Source of the DNA: Bacteroidales bacterium
GTDB lineage: Bacteria; Bacteroidota; Bacteroidia; Bacteroidales; UBA12077
Length of the DNA stretch: 37,715 bases
Assembly (NCBI GenBank): GCA_030611105.1
Contig: JAUWQL010000020.1
Coordinates: 1 to 37,715, forward strand
Direction: 5' to 3'
The notes beneath the pieces are model-generated. The model was not told where the DNA came from, ran no database searches, and saw only the letters and a program-made list of their open reading frames with translations. The stretch's first letter is position 1. Every line of letters begins with the position of its first letter. Below are positions 1-6,747 of this stretch, in pieces. The translations under genes and the position numbers were made by a program.

Positions 1-126
1 TTAGATGAATTCTCGTTTAGAATAAATAGATCTATTTACAAGCAAACAATATTTCACAAAATAATGGAGAGGGTTGTTCAAAGTGAGCATTTGTCTTATA
101 GTACAATAATTGTTGCAAATAAGTAA
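1..126 (+). CDS. IS1595/ISXO2-like transposase, C-terminal fragment cut by window edge
   Basis: Frame 1 is open from the first base to TAA at 124-126 and gives 41 residues. They begin LDEFSFRINRS and continue through KQTIFHKIMERVV. From memory of the family, this matches the C-terminal end of IS1595 (ISXO2-type) DDE transposases, which typically read Y-L-[DN]-E-[FY]-x-[FY]-R-[FIV]-N-R followed by a Phe- and Leu-rich helix. Only the tail is visible, so the element may be complete outside the window or already degraded. The stop codon lies inside what looks like the element's right terminal repeat (121-133). The neighbouring malic enzyme gene is convergent and its end starts 28 bp downstream. 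The family call rests on a short but distinctive motif. Confidence 0.7.
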   Translation, partial: LDEFSFRINRSIYKQTIFHKIMERVVQSEHLSYSTIIVANK

Positions 127-133
127 ACACCCC
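121..133 (-). repeat. Probable right terminal inverted repeat of the IS1595-like element
   Basis: Read on the minus strand, these bases are GGGGTGTTTACTT. IS1595-family terminal repeats usually start with a run of G and are followed by an 8-bp target duplication. The sequence overlaps the transposase stop codon, which is common at the right end of these elements. The left repeat is outside the window, so the boundary is inferred. Confidence 0.4.
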
Positions 134-153
134 TATTAATTTTTACTTGTTAT

Positions 154-1608
154 TTATTTGACGGCATCAACTGCTATTTTTAAAGCATCTTCAAGCATCT
201 TAGTATCCGGTTCAGGAATAAAACCATTTTTCATCATCATATCAATCGTATCTCTGGTTTGTTTAATATCAGCCATGGTACGGTTAAATGCTTCATCCCA
301 TGTCATCTGTACACGGGCAACTCCATTCTTAATAGCCTCCATTGCAACATCGGCAGCTTCGTGGGCAAACATTTCAGTTTCGTCCATTTTAGGCATAATA
401 TAATCTGCATTAATACCATTCTTTTCTGCATAATTAGCCATAGAATATGCAGCAGTAATAGCCATTTCATCAGTTATTTTTCTGGCCTGAACTAACAATG
501 CTCCTTTTAGAATTCCAGGAAACCCTAATGAATTATTAACCTGGTTTGGGAAATCACCACGGCCTGTTGCAACAATGTATGCTCCTGCTTCTTTTGCTGC
601 ATAAGGATAAATTTCAGGTACAGGATTAGCACATGCAAAAACAATTGGTTTTGTACCCATACTTCTTATCCATTCCGGTTTAACAACATCTGGTCCCGGC
701 TTGCTTAATGCTATAAGAACATCAGCACCTTTACAAGCTTCGGCTACATCATTAATTTTATTTGGATTTGTTTTTTGGCAAAGTTCCCACTTGCGATAAA
801 ATCTAGGATCAGCTTTAATATCTTCACGATCTTTATGTAATCCTCCCTTTGAATCAAATAAGGTCATATTTTCCGGATTAGCCCCGGCCTGAAGAATTAA
901 ACGAGCAATAGTCGTATTTGAAGCTCCGGCTCCATACATAACTACTTTAATGTCGCCAATTTCTTTACCAACAATTCGTAATGCATTAATAAGCCCGGCA
1001 AGAGTTACAGAACCTGTTCCCTGAGCATCGTCGTGCCATACCGGAATATCGCATTCTTTTCTTAATGTATCAAGTACCTTATAGCAGTTTGGTTGCGAAA
1101 TATCTTCAAGGTTGATAGCGCCAAAACTAGGCTGCAACATTTTTACAAAATTGATGATTTTATCAGGATCATGTTCCCCTTTTTCGTTGTAGCTATCAAC
1201 GCATAAAGCAACGGCATCAACACCAGCAAGGTATTTCATTAAGTAAGCTTTTCCTTCCATTACTCCTAATCCTCCCGGAGGAGTACAATCTCCATCACCT
1301 AAAACTCGTGTTGAATCTGATACAACAGCAACCATATTACTACGATTTGATAATTCAAAAGAAGTATCGTTATTATCGCGTATAGTTGTAGATATTTTTG
1401 AAACTCCCGGTGTATAATAAACATTAAACCAGTTAAAGCCATAGACGCCAGCCTTGGGAAGGGTTTGCATTTTCCCACCGTAAAACTTGTGACTCGATAA
1501 AGCCAATTCCTTTAAAAAAACTGTTTTCGCTTTTGCAATTTGTTCCTGGGTAAAATTTTCAGGAAATAAAGCATCCAGATTCTTTAAGGAAAGATCAATT
1601 TTTGACAT
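154..1608 (-). CDS. Malic enzyme (oxaloacetate-decarboxylating malate dehydrogenase)
   Basis: This enzyme oxidatively decarboxylates malate to pyruvate and CO2 with NAD(P)H formation, in the cytoplasm. The 484-residue protein has the malic-enzyme N-terminal domain with YTPGV (Tyr65) and the EGK lysine (Lys120), the metal-binding NLEDISQP (Glu168, Asp169) and WHDDAQGTG (Asp193, Asp194). The NAD-binding domain follows, with a Rossmann start VVMYGAGAS near residue 223. Its length suits the short bacterial form without the phosphotransacetylase-like tail of MaeB. Cofactor preference cannot be decided from sequence alone, so no symbol is given. The start is supported by a good ribosome binding site, ACGGAGG, five bases upstream, which is unusual in this phylum. 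A -7 box TATTTTTG lies about 50 bp upstream. The gene is separated from pdxA by a hairpin terminator. Confidence 0.93.
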   Translation of the reverse strand: MSKIDLSLKNLDALFPENFTQEQIAKAKTVFLKELALSSHKFYGGKMQTLPKAGVYGFNWFNVYYTPGVSKISTTIRDNNDTSFELSNRSNMVAVVSDSTRVLGDGDCTPPGGLGVMEGKAYLMKYLAGVDAVALCVDSYNEKGEHDPDKIINFVKMLQPSFGAINLEDISQPNCYKVLDTLRKECDIPVWHDDAQGTGSVTLAGLINALRIVGKEIGDIKVVMYGAGASNTTIARLILQAGANPENMTLFDSKGGLHKDREDIKADPRFYRKWELCQKTNPNKINDVAEACKGADVLIALSKPGPDVVKPEWIRSMGTKPIVFACANPVPEIYPYAAKEAGAYIVATGRGDFPNQVNNSLGFPGILKGALLVQARKITDEMAITAAYSMANYAEKNGINADYIMPKMDETEMFAHEAADVAMEAIKNGVARVQMTWDEAFNRTMADIKQTRDTIDMMMKNGFIPEPDTKMLEDALKIAVDAVK

Positions 1609-1613
1609 AAAAA

Positions 1614-1620
1614 CCTCCGT
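1614..1620 (-). promoter_or_regulatory. Shine-Dalgarno site of the malic enzyme gene
   Basis: The minus strand reads ACGGAGG, then five T before ATG. Many Bacteroidota genes lack a recognisable Shine-Dalgarno sequence, so this strong one both fixes the start and stands out. Confidence 0.6.
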
Positions 1621-1656
1621 ATTTTAATTAGTTTGATTTGTAATCAGGTTATCTAA

Positions 1657-1687
1657 CAAAAATACTAAATTATTTGCCTTAATAACA
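1657..1687 (-). promoter_or_regulatory. Putative Bacteroidota-type promoter of the malic enzyme gene
   Basis: The minus strand has TATTTTTG at 1664-1657, a perfect match to the -7 consensus TAnnTTTG. The -33 box is weak: TGTT stands in place of TTTG at 1687-1684, at 19-bp spacing. It lies about 50 bp upstream of the ATG. Confidence 0.45.
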
Positions 1688-1739
1688 GAGGTTGTATCAT
1701 CATAAATGCCTGATTCTTATGTTATATAACATTAATAGT

Positions 1740-1767
1740 AAAAGGGTGACTTATGAATCACCCTTTT
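1740..1767 (-). terminator. Hairpin terminator downstream of pdxA
   Basis: AAAAGGGTGA and TCACCCTTTT form a perfect 10-bp stem with an 8-base loop (1750-1757). On the minus strand it ends in TTTT and follows the pdxA stop by about 20 bp. It also separates pdxA from the malic enzyme gene, which then needs its own promoter. Confidence 0.75.
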
Positions 1768-1787
1768 ACTTTTGTTTATAATTTATT

Positions 1788-2852
1788 TTACTGCTCAGGT
1801 TCTTTGTCGGATATTTCAAAATGCTGAAGCGGATCTTTACTGATTTTTTTATATTCGGATCTGCTTCTGTAGATATCACAAGCGAGATAAATAGCATTTC
1901 TGAACGATACTTCAGATGCCTTACCTAAACCGACAATTTCATAAGCCGTTCCGTGTCCGGGAGATGTTCTGATAAACTCTAATCCGGCAGTATAATTAAC
2001 CCCTGAATTAAAAGCCAGTGCTTTAAATGGCGTTAAACCCTGATCATGATACATAGCCAGAATAGCATCGAATTTTTTGAAATTATCGCTACCAAAAAAT
2101 CCATCGGCAGGATATGGACCAAGTGCTAATATACCTTCTTCTTTAGCTTTTTTAAGAGAAGGAATAATAATATCAATTTCCTCAGTTCCTAATAAACCAT
2201 TATCTCCTGCATGCGGATTTAGACCCAAAACAGCAATTTTAGGTTTTCTAATACCGAAGTCCTCAATTAGGCTTTTATTCATTATTCTAAGCTTACTTAA
2301 AATGGCTTCTTCTGTAATTGCTTCAGAAACTTTACTTAAAGGCAAGTGTGTTGTAACAACTCCAACTTTAAGGTTTTCACTTACCATTAACATCAAAGAT
2401 TCCTTTGATTCAGATTCCTTTGTAAGATATTCGGTATGTCCGGGGAAATTAAATTTTTCGGATTGAACATTATCTTTATTTATTGGAGCTGTAACTAAAA
2501 CATCAATTTTACCATTTTTTAAATCTTTTACAGCATTTTCTAAAGAAATTAAAGATGATTCACCAGCAATATTTGTTGATTTGCCTAGCTCAACACGAAC
2601 ATTATCATCAAGACAATTAATTATGTTTGCCCTTTTTACATTTGCTTCATCTGCAGATCTGATGTTGTTAAAACTGAAATTTACAATGTTCAATGCTTTA
2701 CGATGATAGGCAGCAACTTTTGCTGATCCGTAAACAACAGGAATGCAAAAGTCAAATATTCTGTTATCCATTAAGGATTTGATAATTACTTCGTAACTTA
2801 TACCATTAATATCTCCATGTGATATTCCAACAACTATTTTATTTTGAATCAT
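1788..2852 (-). CDS. pdxA: 4-hydroxythreonine-4-phosphate dehydrogenase PdxA
   Basis: PdxA oxidises 4-phosphooxy-L-threonine to the amino-ketone that PdxJ condenses with deoxyxylulose phosphate, giving pyridoxine 5'-phosphate (vitamin B6, DXP-dependent route). The 354-residue protein shows the family motifs in order: N-terminal HGDINGISYEVI, TAPINKDNV, FPGHTEYL, GLNPHAGDNGLLG, and MYHDQGLTPFKALAF with RTSPGHGTAYEI. The His residues of the GHTE, NPHAGD and YHDQGL motifs are the metal ligands of the family. The N-terminal HGDINGI, in place of the proteobacterial GDPaGIG, is a usual Bacteroidota variant. The C-terminus ends in a charged tail (DKEPEQ) beyond the core. No pdxJ is present in the window. 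The gene stands alone between a terminator and an AT-rich intergenic gap. Confidence 0.95.
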   Translation of the reverse strand: MIQNKIVVGISHGDINGISYEVIIKSLMDNRIFDFCIPVVYGSAKVAAYHRKALNIVNFSFNNIRSADEANVKRANIINCLDDNVRVELGKSTNIAGESSLISLENAVKDLKNGKIDVLVTAPINKDNVQSEKFNFPGHTEYLTKESESKESLMLMVSENLKVGVVTTHLPLSKVSEAITEEAILSKLRIMNKSLIEDFGIRKPKIAVLGLNPHAGDNGLLGTEEIDIIIPSLKKAKEEGILALGPYPADGFFGSDNFKKFDAILAMYHDQGLTPFKALAFNSGVNYTAGLEFIRTSPGHGTAYEIVGLGKASEVSFRNAIYLACDIYRSRSEYKKISKDPLQHFEISDKEPEQ

Positions 2853-3088
2853 ATATCGTGTTTTATATAGTCAAACAATAAAGGTAATTAAAGAAACAAA
2901 ATTAACTATAATATTTTTAATTGCGTTAGTTCAATATAAGATTTAACTCGATAGCCTGAATAATACTGCTTAATACCATATTTGTTAATTAGGAATTTTG
3001 GAATGATGGAATTTTGGAACTCAGCGAAGAAATTTCACGCAAGTAAAAGTATTTTACTTACTTTCAGATCGAATTTGAGCTAATATTA
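2853..3088. other. Intergenic gap with short repeats, no gene seen
   Basis: No gene was recognised in this AT-rich 236-bp gap. The 10-mer aattttggaa occurs twice within about 25 bp (near 2994-3019), in a low-complexity stretch. An 8-bp AT-rich inverted repeat, AAGTAAAA at 3041-3048 and TTTTACTT at 3052-3059, lies 30 bp past the aminopeptidase stop. It could act as a weak terminator on the minus strand. Confidence 0.35.
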
Positions 3089-4564
3089 TTACAATTTACT
3101 ATTGAAAAAATCGAAAAGTAAGCGAACACCAACAGCTGTTGCTCCAATTCCCCTGTAATTATCTTGTTTAGTTAGAAATGCAGATCCTGCAATATCTAAA
3201 TGTATCCACGGATAATCGGTGAAATGTTCGAGAAATTTGGCAGCTGTTATTGCACCGGCTTCACGTGCGCCCAGATTTTTAATATCGGCAATATCAGATT
3301 TTAACATTTCATCATATTCTTCCCAAAGTGGAAATTCAACAATTCTTTCATAAACATTATTACCTGATACTTTTAGTTGTTTGAACTGCTCGTCTTTAAC
3401 ATTACTCATAGCTACAATTCCCAAATCTCCGATTGCCGCATGAGCAGAACCGGTTAATGTAGCCAGATCAATAACTAATTCAGGCTTATATTTTTTAGCA
3501 AAACTTAAAGCATCAGCAAGTATTAACCGACCTTCTGCATCTGTATTTTTTACTTCAACAGTAGTTCCGTTATGCATTGTGATAATGTCGTCTGAAGCAT
3601 AAGCATTACCATTTGGACGATTATCTGTTGCCGGAATTAAACCAATAACATAAACAGGAATTTTTGCTTTTGTAATTGAGTGAATTGTTCCTGCAACTGT
3701 TGCAGCACCTGCCATGTCGGATTTCATGGTATCCATATAATTGCCGGTTTTAATATTCAGTCCTCCGGTATCGTAAACCACTCCTTTACCAACCAGAACA
3801 AAAGGTTTTTTGTTAACTGCATTTTCAGGTTTCCAGGTTAAAATGGTAAATGTTGGTGGATCGACACTTCCTTTGTTCACCGCCAATAAACCATTCATTT
3901 TTAATGATTCGATTTTCTTTTTATTAAAAACTTCTACTTCAAATCCTGCATTTTTGCCAAGTTTTTCAATTTCAAGTGATAGTTGTTCTGCATTTAAAAA
4001 AGAAACAGGTTCATTTACCAGATCTTTGGTGCTATAAACTGATTCGACCAAAATGTTAAGTTCAGATATTTGTTTATTATCAACCAGAGTGTTGTATATA
4101 AGGATTTCTTCAAGATGATTTTTCTTTTCTTTCGGTTTACTATAATATTTTAGAAATTGATAATGACTTAATGCCAAGCCTTCGGTAAATGCTATTGTAT
4201 ATTCAGCATTATTGCATAAATCAACTACTAAAATTTTACTATGTTTATTTGTCTTTATGTCGCTATAAAGTTTTCCTGCTGCTCTTCGTAATTTTTCTTT
4301 TACAATATGTTTTTCTTTCTTGCCTGTCGCCTGCCTGCCGGCGAGGCAGGGCAGACAGGTTTCTGTATTAACCCACTGTATGTACGACCATTTAGAATAT
4401 GAATTAATTTTGATATTGATTTTTTTATCAGATGCCTGGTTTTTTATATACTCAAATTCGGTTGGAGAAAAGGATAAGTTTTTTAAATTTTCTTCTTTTT
4501 CAGCAAGGTATATTACAGGTAAATCATCCTGAATTTCTTTTATTTTAGTTATTTTAATATTCAT
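3089..4564 (-). CDS. Leucyl aminopeptidase, M17 family, with an in-frame palindromic insertion
   Basis: This is a cytosolic di-metal aminopeptidase that removes N-terminal residues from peptides. The C-terminal catalytic domain has the M17 signature: VGKGVVYDTGG (Lys260, Asp265), MKSDMAGA (Asp283) and NTDAEGRL (Asp342, Glu344, Arg346). All metal ligands and catalytic residues are therefore present, and the 491-residue length suits the family. The N-terminal macro-like domain is more divergent, as usual. The oddity is residues 69-81, TCLPCLAGRQATG, which are encoded by a GC-rich imperfect palindrome (4323-4359) unlike the surrounding AT-rich DNA. It lies in the non-catalytic domain and keeps the frame, so the enzyme is probably still active. 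The gene is divergent from mqnC, with a MITE-like element between them. Confidence 0.92.
   Translation of the reverse strand: MNIKITKIKEIQDDLPVIYLAEKEENLKNLSFSPTEFEYIKNQASDKKINIKINSYSKWSYIQWVNTETCLPCLAGRQATGKKEKHIVKEKLRRAAGKLYSDIKTNKHSKILVVDLCNNAEYTIAFTEGLALSHYQFLKYYSKPKEKKNHLEEILIYNTLVDNKQISELNILVESVYSTKDLVNEPVSFLNAEQLSLEIEKLGKNAGFEVEVFNKKKIESLKMNGLLAVNKGSVDPPTFTILTWKPENAVNKKPFVLVGKGVVYDTGGLNIKTGNYMDTMKSDMAGAATVAGTIHSITKAKIPVYVIGLIPATDNRPNGNAYASDDIITMHNGTTVEVKNTDAEGRLILADALSFAKKYKPELVIDLATLTGSAHAAIGDLGIVAMSNVKDEQFKQLKVSGNNVYERIVEFPLWEEYDEMLKSDIADIKNLGAREAGAITAAKFLEHFTDYPWIHLDIAGSAFLTKQDNYRGIGATAVGVRLLFDFFNSKL
4323..4359. repeat. GC-rich palindromic element inside the M17 aminopeptidase gene
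   Basis: The 37 bases are an imperfect inverted repeat. An outer stem CCTGTC/GACAGG encloses an inner stem CCTGCC/GGCAGG, with the top TGCCGGCGA between them. It is very GC-rich within a strongly AT-rich gene. On the coding strand it is translated in frame as residues 69-81. Peptides of the type CLPCLAGRQ / PACRRGRQ encoded by such palindromes are something I recall from predicted proteins of Bacteroidota and other environmental genomes, which suggests a dispersed repeat. Confidence 0.75.
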
Positions 4565-4615
4565 TGTTAAACATTTTTAGTTACAGATTGTAAAGTTAAT
4601 AAAATTGATCTATGC

Positions 4616-4806
4616 ATTTTAATTGTAAACTTCCTTAAATCCGTAGATGTTTTTTAACCGCAAAGTTCACAATGTCCGCAAAGAATTTAAGGTGAAGTTT
4701 TTCTTTGAGACCTTTGCGATCCCGAAAGTTTTTGGGACTTGGCGTTCATTGCGGTTTCATATTTTTTATATTATTTACTTGCGGATTTAAGAAACTTAAT
4801 TAAAAT
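4616..4806. mobile_element. MITE-like nested inverted-repeat element
   Basis: The ends are inverted repeats. ATTTTAATT (4616-4624) mirrors AATTAAAAT (4798-4806), and CTTAAATCCG-type sequence near 4633-4643 mirrors CGGATTTAAG (4782-4791). Inside these, AACCGCAA (4656-4663) mirrors TTGCGGTT (4749-4756), CGCAAAG (4677-4683) mirrors CTTTGCG (4712-4718), and TCCC...GGGA flank a small loop. No coding frame is seen. The CGCAAAG/CTTTGCG words are typical of repeats scattered between genes in Bacteroidota, as far as I recall. The element lies between the divergent aminopeptidase gene and mqnC. Confidence 0.6.
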
Positions 4807-4822
4807 GCCTGTTTTATTTGAT

Positions 4823-4830
4823 TATTTTTG
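4823..4830 (+). promoter_or_regulatory. Putative -7 box of the mqnC promoter
   Basis: TATTTTTG matches the -7 consensus TAnnTTTG exactly and lies 17 bp from the right end of the MITE-like element. No good TTTG -33 box exists at 19-20 bp, since that position falls in the element. Transcription would start near 4836, after the first possible start codon at 4818. That supports the downstream ATG at 4848. Confidence 0.45.
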
Positions 4831-4847
4831 TGTTCACATTAGAAGTT

Positions 4848-5960
4848 ATGGTTTTTACAGATTTATATAAAAAAGCACTAAATTTTGAGTTCTTAACAAC
4901 AGAGGAAGGCCTTTTGTTGTATGAGCAAGCTCCATTAGAAGAATTGATTTATTTGGGAAATCAATTAAAACAAACTCAGAAGCCGGGTAATGTTGTTACA
5001 TGGCAGATCGACAGGAATATTAATATTACCAATGCCTGTATATCGCAATGTAAATTTTGTAATTTTTACAAAAAGCCTAATGACGAACATGTTTATATAA
5101 CGACTATTGATGAATATAAAACAAAAATTGAAGAACTTTTTAGGCAGGGAGGAGAGCAATTATTACTACAAGGTGGATTGCATCCTAAATTGAAATTGGA
5201 TTTTTACACAAACCTGTTTAAAGAGTTAAAATTATTGTATCCAAACATCAAGTTACATGCTTTAGGACCACCTGAAATTGTTCATATTGCACGACTGGAG
5301 AAAAAATCATATCGTGAAATCCTGGAATCGTTAATAGATGCCGGATTGGATAGTTTGCCGGGTGCAGGTGCTGAAATATTATGCGATCGTGTTCGAAAAA
5401 ATATTTCGCCGGCTAAAGCCAATACTCAACAATGGCTTGATGTTATGCGCGAAGCTCATAAGCTGAATATGTTTACATCAGCAACCATGATGTTTGGGCA
5501 TATTGAGACTAAAAAGGAAAGAATAGAGCATCTGGTTGTTATAAGAGAAGTACAGTCTGAAAAGCCGGAATCATCTCCTGGATTTTTAGCTTTTATTTCA
5601 TGGCCATTTCAGGATGAAAATACTGTCTTACAAAAAGAATTTGGAATAATAAACCAGGTTACATCTGAAGAATATATCAGAACAATTGCAATAAGTCGTA
5701 TTATGTTGCCAAATATTAAGAATATTCAGGCTTCGTGGTTAACAGTTGGTAAAGATATCGCACAAATTTGTTTACATGCCGGAGCAAATGATTTTGGTTC
5801 AATCATGATAGAAGAAAATGTTGTTTCTTCTGCCGGAGCGAGTTATAAATTCGATGCAGAAGGCATACAAAATGCTATTCATGAAGCTGGCTTTACTCCA
5901 CAATTAAGAAATCAGCGGTATGAATTTATTGAATATAAAATCGGGGGTATAAACAATTAA
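4848..5960 (+). CDS. mqnC: Cyclic dehypoxanthinyl futalosine synthase MqnC
   Basis: This radical SAM enzyme of the futalosine pathway cyclises dehypoxanthine futalosine on the way to menaquinone. The 370-residue protein has the radical SAM cluster motif CISQCKFC (Cys64, Cys68, Cys71) after TWQIDRNINITNA, then LLQGGLHP, ALGPPEIVHIA and LDSLPGAGAEIL. A C-terminal half with HAGANDFGS and AGFTPQLRNQRYE completes the family pattern. These features fit MqnC better than the related MqnE, though MqnE remains the nearest alternative. The start is placed at 4848 rather than 4818 because the longer form adds a hydrophobic stretch unlike the family and overlaps the -7 box. The gene converges on sfsA and their ends overlap by 4 bp. 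No other mqn gene is in the window. Confidence 0.92.
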   Translation: MVFTDLYKKALNFEFLTTEEGLLLYEQAPLEELIYLGNQLKQTQKPGNVVTWQIDRNINITNACISQCKFCNFYKKPNDEHVYITTIDEYKTKIEELFRQGGEQLLLQGGLHPKLKLDFYTNLFKELKLLYPNIKLHALGPPEIVHIARLEKKSYREILESLIDAGLDSLPGAGAEILCDRVRKNISPAKANTQQWLDVMREAHKLNMFTSATMMFGHIETKKERIEHLVVIREVQSEKPESSPGFLAFISWPFQDENTVLQKEFGIINQVTSEEYIRTIAISRIMLPNIKNIQASWLTVGKDIAQICLHAGANDFGSIMIEENVVSSAGASYKFDAEGIQNAIHEAGFTPQLRNQRYEFIEYKIGGINN

Positions 5961-6649
5961 ATTTCAAAAGGAAGTTCTTTTACCAGTTCAATTTTTTCAG
6001 GAGTAACTTTAGCTTGCATCGGGATAATCTCGACTCCTTTTTTATAAGCCATTTTAAGTGTTTTTGAATATTCAGGATCAATTTCTTTTGCCGGGGCAAA
6101 AGTATCAACATCCATTCGTTGAATAATATATAGCATTACTGCTCGCATTCCTTGTTCCTTAACTTTTATTAAGGTTTCGAGATGCTTCTTCCCACGGCTT
6201 GTAACTGCATCAGGGAAAAGGGCATAGTTTCCTTCTTTAAACGTAACATTTTTAACTTCGATAAAACAAGTTTCCTTTTCGCTTTTTGCCATTACATCAA
6301 AACGACTGTCATCAAATTTTACTTCTCGTTTTACTTCAGTATAGCCTTTTAATTTTTCGATTTTACCATCTTTAACAGCTTCAAAAGCAAGTTTATTTGG
6401 ATTCCCGGTATTTATTCCAATCCAATCGCCGTTAATTTTGATCATTTCCCAGGTGAATTTTGTTTTACGATTAGGATCATTAACCGGTGATAAATATACT
6501 TCGGCATTATCTTCCAGGCAGCTTTTCATTGAACCTGTGTTGGTACAATGAGCAGTTACTATTTCGCCATTATCTAATTTGACATCTGCTAAAAATCGCT
6601 TATAGCGTTTTATTAATCGACCGTGAATTAAAGGTTCGTTGAAGTTCAT
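5957..6649 (-). CDS. sfsA: SfsA family protein (sugar fermentation stimulation protein homologue)
   Basis: The 230-residue protein carries SfsA family motifs: an N-terminal LIKRYKRFLADV, TAHCTNTGSMKSCLE, and a C-terminal nuclease-like core, RFDVMAK followed by CFIEVKNVTF and FPDAVTSRGKKHLETL. The D...E-x-K pattern resembles the PD-(D/E)XK fold reported for the family, and an N-terminal OB-like part is expected to bind nucleic acid. The biological role is not well settled; the name comes from an E. coli maltose phenotype. The last 4 bp overlap the end of the convergent mqnC. The length is normal. Identity is firm and function is not. Confidence 0.92.
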   Translation of the reverse strand: MNFNEPLIHGRLIKRYKRFLADVKLDNGEIVTAHCTNTGSMKSCLEDNAEVYLSPVNDPNRKTKFTWEMIKINGDWIGINTGNPNKLAFEAVKDGKIEKLKGYTEVKREVKFDDSRFDVMAKSEKETCFIEVKNVTFKEGNYALFPDAVTSRGKKHLETLIKVKEQGMRAVMLYIIQRMDVDTFAPAKEIDPEYSKTLKMAYKKGVEIIPMQAKVTPEKIELVKELPFEI

Positions 6650-6708
6650 AACAATTTTAATTATTTAATAGTAAAGCCAATATCGTATATTACATGCAAA
6701 AAGAGAAC

Positions 6709-6724
6709 ATCCCGACATTGGGAT
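6709..6724 (-). terminator. Weak hairpin downstream of the first histidine kinase gene
   Basis: ATCCC and GGGAT pair over a 6-base loop. On the minus strand the hairpin is followed by a T-rich run (GTTCTCTTTTT). The stem is only 5 bp, so this is tentative. Confidence 0.35.
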
Positions 6725-6747
6725 TATAAAACATTAGATAGATTATT

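Noticed and set aside
2077-2466. 129-codon plus-strand frame opposite pdxA
   Set aside because: It is a shadow of a clear pdxA coding sequence and has no recognisable motif.
4189-4532. Two overlapping plus-strand frames opposite the aminopeptidase
   Set aside because: They are antisense to a well-supported gene and look plausible only because the GC-rich palindrome keeps several frames open.
4818-4847. Upstream ATG for MqnC
   Set aside because: It lies before the -7 box, so it would precede the expected transcription start, and it adds a hydrophobic stretch not seen in the family.
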